Assembly (NCBI GenBank): GCA_019787685.1
Contig: JAHNUO010000003.1
Location: 2,650,746-2,714,745, forward strand
Length of the DNA stretch: 64,000 bases
From: Chiua virens
Lineage: Eukaryota > Basidiomycota > Agaricomycetes > Boletales > Boletaceae
Direction: 5' to 3'
Shown here one piece after another: positions 45,801 through 56,509 of the stretch (positions within the stretch are counted from its first letter, which is position 1; every line of letters begins with the position of its first letter). The position numbers were made by a program, and so were the translations under genes. The notes under the pieces are model-generated. The model saw only the letters and a list, made by a program, of their open reading frames with translations, searched no databases and was not told the DNA's origin.

Positions 45801-46431
45801 GAAGGTAGATAGCGCTTCGCGATACCATCCACAGACTTCAAGTAAGTTGAAAGTCCGGCATGCTCTACGAGAGGATAAATGCGTGCCGGGGGAATTGCAC
45901 CGCGGCCAACTGCTGTCTCAGTCTCAGCGCTGAAATCGATAAATCCATCTGCGAGGTGATTATTGTAAGACTACACTCGCGGGTGTACCTTAGATCTACT
46001 CACCGTCCTCAGTCTCGTCTCCACTCGACTCTGTGTCATAGTTTATTCGCGCTTCCACATCAATAAATGGATTTGCCTGATTTGACTTTTTGAGTGAGCT
46101 GCGGAAATATCAGATAGAATGGATCTACCTTGTGACGGGCACGCTTTGTAGGTCGGGGGAATTTTTCACTACTGCGAGCCTTACGCTTGCCTTTGTCGAT
46201 TGTCGGAGAGAAGGAAAGCCCACGGGATTTCATCTTCTCTTGTACGTAGGCAAGAGCAGTAGCCGCGTCACCCTCTTCAGAAATGTCGAAAATGCGAGTG
46301 CAGATGTCGTTCCAGTCTGAAGCAACATAGCGGTCCCCGAAGGCTTCCATCTTCTGTTGGTACACAGTGAAAGCTATCGTGTCAGTGGCCCATTCTTGAA
46401 CGATTGCCCAGGCAGCTAGGTCGTCGAGCAA
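42861..46431 (-). CDS. Spt5-like NGN/KOW-domain protein
   Basis: A multi-exon gene reads right to left. The first exons give a basic segment (KGKRKARS, RPTKRARHK) and then a Asp/Glu-rich region (EEGGEVDEQDVED). AVWAVKIVPR opens an NGN-like domain that includes LLPGRVAVYAPDPPTFLNAVPLSHRS. KOW-like modules follow: QLFWSIGDRVTISDPTYLGEQGRL, CVGDSVRVI, VEIGDVVEVVTGLHTGKMGVV, VSPGDVVFVVRGDDRGSKGTV and EVLIIAGELRGWRGTLISL. This order matches the transcription-elongation factor Spt5, which binds RNA polymerase II. The protein is far diverged and sits inside a mobile-element-like block, so I take it as a transposon-associated derivative and not the host gene. A Thr-Pro-rich segment (RARTPPPSPP) near the C-terminus recalls the Spt5 CTR. 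No break was proved, but not all introns were fixed. Confidence 0.65.
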
Positions 46432-46746
46432 AGTACGGCCTTACACACGACAAATTAGCATGTAGGATCATGTATGTCACAAGGGTACCTACCAGTTACA
46501 ATTTGGTCACTTTCGTTATGATTTCGCATTTTAATCCGATGGATGGGCTAAAACAGAACTTCAACTACAGTAATAGTAGCGTACTTTGTAGGTAGCGAGG
46601 TAGATGAAGGGAAAAGAAAGGCAAGGCAATGATAGTTTTCGCCTTTTGTAGTGTCCGGCAATTCGTCTGACGTAAGTGAGTGGACTCGTCGCTAAATGTA
46701 GTGGTCCACGCTATTGTACAACTGCAAAAGCCCAAACACAATAGTC
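46432..46746. other. Short intergenic spacer
   Basis: About 315 bp between the Spt5-like gene start and the WD40 gene stop. No structure seen. Additional 5' exons of the Spt5-like gene may lie here. Confidence 0.4.
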
Positions 46747-48338
46747 TCAAACATGTACATCTTGTGGTTGTTCCACTCCACCACCGCCGAACCCACCACT
46801 GCTAAGCCCTGGAAGGAAGCTTGAAGTAGAATACGACATTATGTAGTCCAGGATTCCGGAAGGAACACGCGTCATGATCACATTGATGAATATACAAACC
46901 ACAGCAAACATGGTGATTTGTTTGAAAGTTAAAGTTGTCGGTCGCGCTTCGACAGGGACGGATGGACTAGTAGACTACGTGTCGAAGTAAGTGATCAGAG
47001 GAAGACAGCGGAGAAACGAACTGTACCTGATATGTGTGATTCCAGACTTTAATGTTGCTATGACCGTCAAGAGCACTCGCGGTTACCATGATGCACCCTT
47101 GCGTGTTTTCAAATGTCTAGGATAATAATTTAGCGCAATAAGAGACCGTCTGCATTGATGACTCACAGTAACCGCAACAATTAGGTCCCCATCTTGAATT
47201 CATTCATTGATGATTAGGCAACGAATCGAAAGGTGCAAAAAAACTTACTAGCTCCATGTTCAAGCTTATCTCGGAACGCGCCAGTCTGGTAGTCAAAGAG
47301 CCGAGCAAAACCGTCGTCACCTCCAACAAGCATCAACCCCATTTGTCGCGCAACTGATAGCTGGAGGGGCACATTGGTCAAGATATTGTGGTAATAACTT
47401 TGTGAGCGATGGAGACCAGGAATGGAGTACTTGTCCACTCCGTCGCACAAGTTAGAGACCAACAGATTTTGGCCATCTAAGCAGGTGTCCCCACTGTGAT
47501 TGATATCAACAGAGCGGAACCGCCTTTCTGATTTGTAGCACTCACATTTGACCATTCGTCTTTTTTTGCCATTTCAGATCCCAAGGCTCAACAGAGTAAC
47601 AAAATCTGTAGATCGGAAAGTGAGAAAACCAGAAAACTATTTGCTAAATGGAACTCACACATATCCGCTTTCCAGGTAGCAAACGAGGAGGCTTGATCCG
47701 TCATCCAGAAAGTGGACCGAGCGGGCGACATATGACTGTTTCTCTGCATTGATAGCGACTGGCAACAAGGTGTCTTCGGTGGGTTCAGTTTCAACGAGGG
47801 CGAGATGGTGCCCAGGAATATGCTTACTATGATCGGGGGCGACCTTCCACACACGAACCTCTCCGTTACCAACGCTGGCGAACCGACGATGATGAGGGTC
47901 CCACGTGAGAGACTCGATGGCTCCTGAGTGTGCAAGAGTGATTGAACAGAATGAGAATAGTGGGCCATCGTCAACCCGTCGGTAGAGATGGATGTTGCCG
48001 TCTGATGCGCCGAAGACGAACGAGTCCTCGTCACGGTCAGTGAGTTTGAGCCAAGTGAGGCAACTGATGAATCCCGCTGATGGGACACATATCTCCTGTG
48101 CCATTTCACCTGATGAAAGGTTCCACAGGACGATACGACTGTCATTGCCTGAACCATGTGAGATAAAGGCTGGCAAACACACATAATACTCACCTCCACT
48201 CAGGAGGAGCGAACCGTTGGGACTGACAACGATGGCATTAACCGCCTTGGTGTGACGGGTTAGTGTGAATTTCAGAGAGATCTGGGTGGATTGATCAACG
48301 AAACGAAATTGTCAAGGGAGTAGAATTACCTGGGGCAT
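46747..48338 (-). CDS. WD40-repeat protein with C-terminal membrane helix
   Basis: The ATG at 48338 gives MPQ then a small intron; exons continue KFTLTRHTKAVNAIVVSPNGS, SRIVLWNLSSGE, ISCLTWLKLTDRDEDSFVFGASDGNIHLYR, AIESLTWDPHHRRFASVGNGEVRVWK, ARSVHFLDDGSSLLV, then DICLDGQN-like and LMLVGGDDGFARLFDYQTG, and finally GHSNIKVWNHTYQ. About six to seven WD-type blades are recognisable, enough for one propeller. The tail after the propeller has a single hydrophobic segment, ITMFAVVCIFINVIMTRV, then a Gly-rich end and VEQPQDVHV. A C-terminal anchor would place the propeller on a membrane. I have seen WD40 orphans of this kind in mushroom genomes; the partner is unknown. No break found. Confidence 0.75.
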
Positions 48339-48429
48339 GTCGCAAGGTGTTGTATTATGGTGTGCGACTGCCTAAGAAGGCCAGTTTTTATACTAGAGGT
48401 TCGATTTTCTGGTTATTGTCTATCAGCAT

Positions 48430-48657
48430 TCACTTAGGCACGAGTAGTCGCCAACGTACGTACTGATTCGGAGCATAATTAGGATGTAATTGTTTGGAGC
48501 AACAACCGCAGATCGCGGCGAACACGACATCGTCGACATCACCAGGTTCTTTATTGTTTCGACACCTGCACACTGGAATTGGCATAATTGATTTCGTGTC
48601 GTTTCGTGCTATATGAACTATGAAGTACCTTTCCCTCATTCTTTTGTCTAAAGACAT
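48430..48657 (-). CDS. Possible small Cys-containing protein
   Basis: A 75-residue frame contains PIPVCRCRNNKEPGDVDD and FAAICGCCSKQLHP, so four to five cysteines are paired as CxC and CxCC. This might be a small zinc-binding module. The start and introns are uncertain and a GTACGTTGG donor occurs after APNQY. No family recognised. Confidence 0.35.
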   Translation of the reverse strand: MSLDKRMRERYFIVHIARNDTKSIMPIPVCRCRNNKEPGDVDDVVFAAICGCCSKQLHPNYAPNQYVRWRLLVPK

Positions 48658-48659
48658 GC

Positions 48660-49105
48660 GTACAGGCCCGATGATCTACATTTACATTATTTTTAAGTGA
48701 GGGGAATGTGAGTGGCGGACGAGTGGGGTAAACGACGATGGCGAAAGAAAGAAACCGTGCGAATTTCTATTTCTTAAATAGTGTCCAGCAAATTGAGTCA
48801 CGTGATCACATATTGACATTTATAGACGTGTACAGAAAGACAGACAACGGCTATTTCTGAATGCCGTCCATTTGAGAATGAGACCAATCCCCAGGCATAT
48901 CATCGCGCTCCTGGCCTAAGTACATAAGTCACAATTTGCCAAAATCGAAAGAGACACACCTCCTGCAGCAACCGGCTGGGCAATGCTGATACATCGTATA
49001 GCAAATTTCATTATATGTGCTGAACCTTGCCAAACCACATTTCCGACGTAACGCAAGGCAGCCAGCAAAATTGTCTGTCACCGGATAAGTGTGAATGGCG
49101 ACGGA
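48660..49105. other. Intergenic
   Basis: No gene recognised. Includes GAGTGGGGTAAACGACG and AT-rich stretches. Confidence 0.4.
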
Positions 49106-49591
49106 TTAATACCTACTTACCCCTCGACGGTGCATGCCTCTGTGCGGGTACAGCGTCAGCTTAAAGTCCGCCAACGCTGATGTGACCGCCCTGTTTAATC
49201 TGGCTTCAATTTCATTACCAAATCCACCCAGATCTCGATAGTTCAAGCCCTGGTGCGGCAGGTTAAGGTCCACCAACGCTGATGCAACCGCCCTGTTTAC
49301 TCTAGCTTCGATCTCGTTACCGAAATGGGCTGGATCTTGCACATACATCGACTGATAATCAACAGCGACAGCCTAGAAATGATGTTAGCACTGCAAAGGC
49401 TGGGGTGAGCGAAAGAAAACCATTTCGTCGGATACCTCTTGAGACGACGGATTGAGGTGTAAACTCGCCATAGGAATGTCAATATTTACTTGGAGCGGGA
49501 GCTGGGGAAACGAGCGAGATCGAGGTGGGTACCTTCGATAGGGAAGATACCGAGCTGGATAAAGACGACTGGAAGGGTGCTCCAATTTCAT
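49106..49591 (-). CDS. Two-exon orphan with an internal duplicated module
   Basis: Exon 49591-49436 and exon 49372-49106 sum to 141 codons, with a GTATCC donor and a CTAAC branch-site-like sequence 9 nt before the TTTCTAG acceptor. The protein starts MKLEHPSSRLYPARYLPYRR and reaches MASLHLNPSSQE. The second exon contains the same ~24-residue module twice: FGNEIEARVNRAVASALVDL and FGNEIEARLNRAVTSALADF, 29 residues apart. Each looks like an amphipathic helix, so the protein could form a small helical bundle or dimer. No family recognised. Confidence 0.6.
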
Positions 49592-49639
49592 GAGGACAGG
49601 ACAGTTGCAGAGAGAGAACTACTCGCGTAGTTTTATGGT

Positions 49640-50156
49640 CGTGAAGGACGAACCGTCAATTGTTAACTGTGATCCGGTCGGAACGCTTGGCGGTGTCCAT
49701 GTGTCTAGAGAATAAATCAGGGGCATTCTGAGAGTAGAAAAGCTCAACAGGCGCACCTGATGCCAACACTCAGATCGAAGTGACGCAATCCGCAGAGATT
49801 TCGTTACGTGGTCGATGATTATTGTTCGTCTGTTCGGTCCAGAGTCTCTAATTGTAGTGTCGCTACGACTGCGACTATACTTCTAACTTAACATTAACTA
49901 TGTATCTTTATATAAGTGAGTGGCAAAGAGGGAAAGAGTAGTCGTGCGAATATTCTGGTCTTAAGTAGTGCCCCGCGACTTGAGTGGCCACGTGAGTCTT
50001 GTGGAATTACCCGGGCGGAGCGTCAAACACTATTTAAGCCGCCGCTCGAGAACATACCACTCTTTCTTCCGCTCAACTACCTAGATCCTAGCACCATGTA
50101 CTTAACTTTGTAGTAGTTTTTTTTTTCACATTCCCTCAATGTCACTGTTGGTCGGG
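49640..50156. other. Intergenic with a possible promoter
   Basis: TATTTAAG at 50032-50039 with a pyrimidine stretch CTCTTTCTTCCGCTC behind it looks like a fungal promoter, but only a short frame follows. Otherwise nothing recognised. Confidence 0.4.
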
Positions 50157-50250
50157 TGCATTGCAAAATGCCATTGGTGCTGCCGTATCGGCGAATATGA
50201 ATTGGTCGGGTGCGTTGCAAAACCCGGCGCTGCTGTATCTACGAATAATA
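50157..50250. repeat. Two-copy TTGCAAAA repeat
   Basis: GTCGGGTGCATTGCAAAATGCC.. and GTCGGGTGCGTTGCAAAACCC.. are consecutive copies about 55 bp apart, each followed by GCTGCCGTATC/GCTGCTGTATC and CGAATA. They share the TTGCAA core with repeats at 0.1, 8.0 and 9.7-10.3 kb. Confidence 0.6.
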
Positions 50251-50621
50251 AGAGCACATTGTCATAGATACTAGGTACGCCGGACGAACAACAAGCTTAT
50301 GCCAAACAAAAAAGCTAAAACCGATTAGTACACCCAGCAATTGTAAGTTCTCTCGGCAAAGATGAGATCTGCTATCTTGAACATTGATCAGCAGGACACC
50401 GCTCGCTCGGTAAAGGCAATCACATCTCCCGAGGGGAAATATGGAGATCGGCGGTCTCATCCAAGTTCTTGCCGATCACGATGGAGGTCCGTCTGGCCAC
50501 ATTGGTATGTCCTAGTATGCTCCCTTTATTGTCTGCTCATCCGGGACATGCGGCATTACCAGGTATTTGAACGCAGCCGTTGGACCACTCAGCTCGACTC
50601 ACAAAAGTTCCGTTTTCACCT

Positions 50622-53045
50622 ATGGGTAACATATTCAGTCGACTTGTTCGCGAGGCACAGACTTTCACATTACTCGCGCAGGCATTGAATTTCTGGCCAA
50701 ATTCTCCGTGCCTTCGCTCTCTCCTTCTTGTCCTTCGCACGCTATCCACTTCCTCTTCTGAACCCACACGGAAGTGGCAAGATTTCGCTAGGATTCCCGA
50801 AGCTCCTACGCCAAGTTCCTCGTCTGAAGGTGTGGCAGCCCCTTCTACGCCATCTTTCCCCGCTTCTGGTCTCAAACGCAAGCGAGAGGATTCTGTGGAG
50901 ATCCTCAAAGTACCTTCCTCGAAACGCCCTCTTTTGGACACTATCCCCCTCCCTTCATCCGAGTCTCCGCCATCTCCGAGTCTCCTCGCTTCTGGTCTCA
51001 AACGCAAGCGAGAGGATTCTGTGGAGATCCTCGAAGCACCTTCCTCCAAACGCCCTTTTTTGGACACTATCCCCCTCCCCTCATCCGAGTCTCCGCCATC
51101 TCCGAGTCTCCTTGCTTCTGGTCTCAAACGCAAGCGAGAGGATTCCGTGGAGATTCTCGAAGCACCTTCCTCCAAATGCCCTCTTTTGGACACTATCCCC
51201 CTCCCTTCATCCGAGTCTCCGCCATCTCCGAGTCTCCTTGCTTCTAGTCTCAAACGCAAGCGAGAGGATTCCATGGAGATCCTCGAAGCACCTTCCTCCA
51301 AACGCCCTCTTTTGGACACTATCCCCCTCCTCTCATCCGAGTCTTCGCCATCTCTCCCTGCTTCTGGTCTCAAATGCAAGCGAGAGGATACCGTGGAGAT
51401 CCTTGAAGCACCTTCCTTCAAACGCCCTCTTTTGGACACTATCCCCCTCACCTTATCCAATCCTTCGTCGTCTCTCCCTGCCTCGGGTCTCAAACGCAAG
51501 CGAGAGGATTCTGTGGAGGCGCCTTCCTCCAAACACCCCCTTCTTGACACTACATCGGAGCGTCTGGCCCCCTCTTTGCCACATCCTGCCTTGGAACTCG
51601 CGTGCGAACGACAAGGTTCCATTGAGATCACCGTACCCTATCGCTCGATTCCTCAGGTATGTATTATGACCGTTTGGTGGATTCTCCACTCATATTTTGT
51701 CACTCAGAGCACGACATCGATTCTTGTGCTTCCAAATGAGGTGATTTATCAAGTGATCGGTCTTCTCGAAGTTTGTGATTTGAAAGCTTGCAGTCAGACG
51801 TGCATTCTGCTCAGAGAAATTGCTGGTCCTCTCAGCCTTGCAGCTACCGGTTTTAATCCGGCTGGGCGTTTTTGGCTCCCAGTTAAAGAGAATCAATATG
51901 AAGCCCTTCTAGTCTGGATACGCTTGGATTCCTTTTGGTTCCACGGGGTTGCTTCTTTACGATTACTCAGGACTCTCATCTCCATGCCCTCCTTGTCTTT
52001 CTGCACTCACCGCGTGTTACTGGTGTTCGCACTGTCTATCTCTCGTTGGAGGGAAGCTCCCTGTCCCTGTCTTTGATCTCCCTTGTCCTCAAAGAGATCA
52101 AGTCGTTGAGATGCCGTGAGCTTTCCTTCACCGGTGTGTCACCTCCCCCCAATCACCCTCTCCGTTTCCCTTCTCTGAAGGGAAGAGGGACTCATCATGC
52201 GGATAGTGAACTCAGTACCCTTTGGCTCAATACCAACTTCGCATTCAGCCCACAGGTTATTGCTTTCACTGTAGACATCCTCATCAATTCCCCCCTTGAA
52301 CACCTCTCTCTCCGCGGGTCGAGCTTCCCCGCCAAGTGTGGGGCAAGCTGCTCCGCACATTAACTTTCCCCCGCTTGCAAAGTCTTCAGATACACTATGA
52401 ATGCCCTGCTGGCGACCTTCTGGCGTTCTTGGACCGCCACCCCTCCCTGCAGAGGCTCGACATCTGCACTTATGGAAAGCAAGAATCCCGGTATCGAACA
52501 CGACAACTCCGAGTCAACCTTCCAAAGTTGAATCATCTTGGCGGCCCCCCTGGCTACATCTGCATGATCGCTAAGCACCTCCAGACTCCTGAAGTAGTTC
52601 AGTCGCTTTCCGTGTCTCTGGTGGACTCCAGTTCCCAGCGGCCACTCATCTCTCGTATTTTGGATTGCACCCACTACTTTCCAAAGGCGTCTCATGTGAG
52701 GATCGCGTTCTGCCAATTCAGCCATATCCCCGAAGCCAGTCTCCAGGTTCCCGAATGCGAACAACGGATCTGCGATACCAGGGCGCTCACCATCGATTAC
52801 CCTTTCTCTCTTTCGTTGTTCAGAGAGAGTAGTAATCTCTTGGTAGGTTGCATCAGCTCTTTACAAAATCGTTGGACTCAAAGTCCTGGTAGCCACACTG
52901 TGGGACATGGCTTTCATCATTTCCATCCGTAGAAAGCATTGAATTAGTTACAGATGATCTGGAGATCAATCAACATGTCTGTGCTGAGTTTCTAGCACAC
53001 TCTCCCCCTAGGGAGGGTCTGCGTGTTAACATTTCCTCCCTCTAA
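50622..53045 (+). pseudogene. F-box/LRR protein with KRKRED repeat array, frame disrupted
   Basis: ATG at 50622 opens MGNIFSRLVREAQ, an N-terminus that fits a myristoylation signal. A Ser/Pro-rich segment is followed by six tandem copies of a 40-42-residue unit with SGLKRKREDSVEILEAPSSK. After an intron near 51657-51710, ILVLPNEVIYQVIGLLEVCDLKACSQTCILLREIAG is an F-box. LRR-like text follows (VRTVYLSLEGSSLSLSLISL, PLEHLSLRG, LQSLQIHYE), ending VNISSL at 53045. Two frame changes are visible, near 51900-51960 and in a C4 run at 52327-52330, where one missing C would restore SFP-QVWGKLLRTLTF. Introns could explain the first. F-box proteins recruit targets to SCF ubiquitin ligases; the repeats look like stacked nuclear-localisation signals. 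Confidence 0.6.
50862..51570 (+). repeat. Coding minisatellite, 126/120-bp period, six copies
   Basis: GCTTCTGGTCTCAAACGCAA-type starts occur at 50862, 50988, 51114, 51240, 51360 and 51480: three spacings of 126 and two of 120 bp, all multiples of three. Copies are more than 90% alike by eye, and each encodes SGLKRKRED plus a Pro/Ser spacer. Near-identity of adjacent copies suggests recent expansion or homogenisation. Confidence 0.85.
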
Positions 53046-53165
53046 TGCCAGCTCTCTCGATTAGTATGCAGATTCATTGATAACCTCTTGTAATAGTATT
53101 TGTACATCCCCTCCGACATGCTTGGTTGTATTATTTACACAGTTTACTATCCCATTCACGTCATG

Positions 53166-56100
53166 TCAATACTGTTCAACGGTTTTTACCACTAGGAGTC
53201 CGTCCTGCCAGATCATACTGATCGCATGGGAAACAATGCTCTTCCCAGAGACGACTTCCAAATTATCTCTCCCCTTCTCCTGCCACAATGCAGCGCCGAA
53301 GTCTCTATATGCGAGGAAGGGGTCTTTTACCTCAGCCGGCACGGGTAGGTACCTTCGAATTGCGAAGAAGTAATCTTCAGCGCCCTGACCTGCAGTGACA
53401 GAAAAGATGTACTCGATCCTCCCCGGAAAGGTACCTCCTTCGTGTTCAAAGAAAATGCTCGCGTCCCTCGGTAATGTTGCATTCGTGGTGTAGCGTGTTC
53501 CCGCAATCGTACAACGTTTGTAGGTTTTGATCTTATCGTCCAGTGAGCTCTTCACCTCCGCTAACTTGCATTGCGAGATATACATCCTTCAGTGGCGATC
53601 TTTCCTCTACTTTCCCCTCGATCTGAAATGCCGGTTCTTGATCTGGGTCAGGAAGTGAAAAGAGACTGATGGGAGATTCGAAAAATGTGCGCTCGTGCAC
53701 TGCTGCACACCTCTGCATGATTGCACCTGCTTTCCGGATGATTTCAGGGGAAATTGGGTCAGTCAGCATGGCTTTCATTCTCGCCGCTGCACAGAAGCGG
53801 ACCAGCATAGTTTCCTCCAGTTCCCCTGGCCCTCAGTTAGCATGCTTTCGTCTCGAAAAATACAAGCTTACCCATTTTATGATTAGTCTTAGTTTTTTGC
53901 AACATGCCAATAATGCGCTCGAAGGGGAACATCCACCAACCACGCATTGGACCGTATCTGCTGAAAAACTTGTTGATGTGTAATGCTGCATGGTGATTTG
54001 GTCGCCAGCGAAGCTTCGGGAAAATGTCCCTCACGCTTTCAAGGTATGCCTTCATGTACCGCTTGTACTGATGACCGTGGATTTCTGAGGTTACATGGGA
54101 AGTGCCCCACCTTACTGCCATGGCTAGGAGCATCGTGCTGTGAGCCAGTTTCTTTCTCCTTGCATCCTTCTCGTTACCTCCGGATTCATCAGACCCCCAC
54201 AATCGGCACAATATCACCGGAAGGTCAAACTCGATCGCCGACCGCCATTGCTCAGCCTTCAGCTTTCCGTGCTCTGCGTCACCAAGGTTAGTGGGTGGGC
54301 CCCTCTGCCATGTCGGCCGTACAATGGAGTCCAGGTATGTCTGGATCTCGCCGATCTCTTTGTTGACCAATGGTTCACAAGACTTCTCGTTAGCCGCCAG
54401 AGACGTTTCACATTCATCAACAAATTCGTCTCCGATGAGGGGAACCATCGGGTGAACCCGGATCTCATCGACCCCTGGAGTGGTGTTCTGAGTGGATGAA
54501 GACTTATGTGAGGTAAGTTTAAAAGTTACAAGTACTTCGTTTGTGTATCTCACCAACAGTACTTGAATCAGCTCTTTTTTCGTAGGATATTTGCGTAACG
54601 ATTTGACCGTATCAAGTATGCCGTTCTCGTCAACCAATGCCCGCAAGACAGATGCACGTAAGCGGGTCAGTGCTGTTGTGGTCGGTTTCCCTCTGAGAAT
54701 GGTCCTCCCTTGATCCAGTTCTGCCGGGCTCGCAGGCTCGCCGACAGGCTTGGGGTTATGGCGGCGTAAGTCTTGATTCGCCTGCTTGTCGACAACGATC
54801 AAGTCTCTGAAATGGAATTGGGCTAATCCCAGGAAGAGGTTGTGCATGCCGTCTATCACCACGAAGCGAGTGGGGTCCCAGTACGGCAAGCGAAGCAACT
54901 CAGACCACCGCACTCCAGTCTCTTTGAACATCCGATCCCTCTCCGTTTGGTTTTTAGCGTCTCGCCACCGCTCGGCATTCCTCAAATGTTCCAATCGTGT
55001 TCATCGCCTCCAGTGATCGCATTCGAAATCGCTGATCTCTGACTTCTGTAACCAACAGAGATTGCAAAGATGCTTTGCAGTTGGCGCAGCGAAGCCGGTG
55101 GTCTTCCGGGCTGCTGGTAGGTCATTGACAGCCAACGCAATTACGGACCGGACAAGGCGACCGGTGGGATGACCAGTAGTTCTTGAAAACCACGTGCCAC
55201 TCTGCCAAGCAGGCAAGAAGTAGTCAACGAGGGGCCGTAAAAAGTGGTTTATTTCGTCCACGGAAGGCTCTCGGGGACCGGGTATGACGCCTACTAGGTA
55301 AATATTTTCTGCCTTGTAGCGGAGACTTGGAGGGAGGTTGAGGAGTGCCATCGACATCGACCCTACCGATTTCCTTTTCCCAGAGATCTTGTTGGTGTGC
55401 GGGTTGAACCAGTCTACAGACAGACTCCAGGCAAGCCTAAGATCGCTCCTTTTCAAACCGTCCATGAACAGTTTGCCATCGAGTCCGTTGATCTCCGTTA
55501 TTGCAGTACCATCCTTCACGTCCCAGAGCTGATGCCTTTCATTCAACATAGTCCCTCGTTCCAAAGCTGCCTCCATTCCAGGGCGAGCTAACATATTCGC
55601 CATGAAGTCCTTGTAGTCATGTACGACAAATGGTTTGATCGGTACGTGGATTTTCTCCCATTCTTTCGGATAGTCTTCACTAACGCTTGGTTGCATATCT
55701 TCCCACCTGGATATTTCTGATATGTGCAGCGGTCTGGATAAGATTGGCGCTTTCTGTTGGGGACTGCAATGGGGCATGTGTGTAGGAACACCGTATGCAG
55801 GTTGCATAAGTGACTGTGGCGGGTTGGAGGTCAAATTTTTCTGGATGGTGCGTATGTCACCAGGAATGAATTTCCTGTTCGACTCAATTGAGCCAGGAGA
55901 AAAGTTCTCTTTATTGCCACCCAGTGGAGTCGACAGAAGAAGGTTGAGGAACTCCAAGAGAGCATTACACCACGGCCGAGCAACATGTCCGAAGACGTCC
56001 AAATCGCTGCAACAAGCATCGACAACAAGATAGCCGGGTTCGCATTGTGGAAGCTCTGCTGAAACTTCTCCTCTATCAAATGTGGTAAGCAATCAGTATC

Positions 56101-56500
56101 GTGATTTTGGAAGCATTAACTTGCCAGTGTCGACGAATTCTGCAGAAGTCTCTCCATGGAGGAGGTCCTCTGGGCTCCGAGCAGCCAAGGTCCCCTTAAT
56201 GCTTGTTATCGCGAGTTGAACCTGGGCTAAGTTCTCTCCCAGCTCACTGCGAAGGATCTCGTTCACCTCATCCCCGCTGGTTTCCATTTCTGCAACCTTC
56301 TGTGAGTGCTCTCTAAGCCAACTCTCTTCGTCCGTCAGGGCCACTAACACCTTATCTTGTGCCCCTGCGCATCCAGTCTGTCTACCATTGGGAGATTCTC
56401 TTTGTGCGCAAGTGTAGTTCGTGATCAACAAGAGCAAGTGTCGTGAACGTCTCATTTGCGACAGTCGGATCAAGGGATAGTTGCTAGGTTGTCCCGACAT
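53166..56500 (-). pseudogene. Tnp2-family (CACTA-like) transposase, one in-frame stop
   Basis: Three long frames read right to left. 56500-56093: a Glu-rich N-terminus with DKVLVALTDEESWLREH. 56092-55001: PGYLVVDAC, PIKPFVVHDYKDFMANMLARPG, WDVKDGTAITEINGLDGKLF, LRLAWSLSVDWFNPH, YLVGVIPGPREPS, and LCNLCWLQK. 54994 down: LLRLPYWDPTRFVVIDGMHNLFLGLAQFHFRDL (the Tnp2 hallmark), then introns, WRPNHHAALHINKFF, GWWMFPFERIIGMLQK and the C-terminal IEYIFSV and FGAALWQEKGRDNLEVV. The last two frames are the same frame, separated by one TGA at 55003-55001. No splice pair removes it, so the enzyme is probably dead or needs readthrough. Its own TIRs were not identified. Confidence 0.8.
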
Positions 56501-56509
56501 ATCGCCCAG

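Noticed and set aside
50537..51631. 364-residue minus-strand frame with GRLEEGASRISTESSRLRLRPE repeats
   Set aside because: Antisense of the KRKRED coding minisatellite, open only because the repeat period is a multiple of three.
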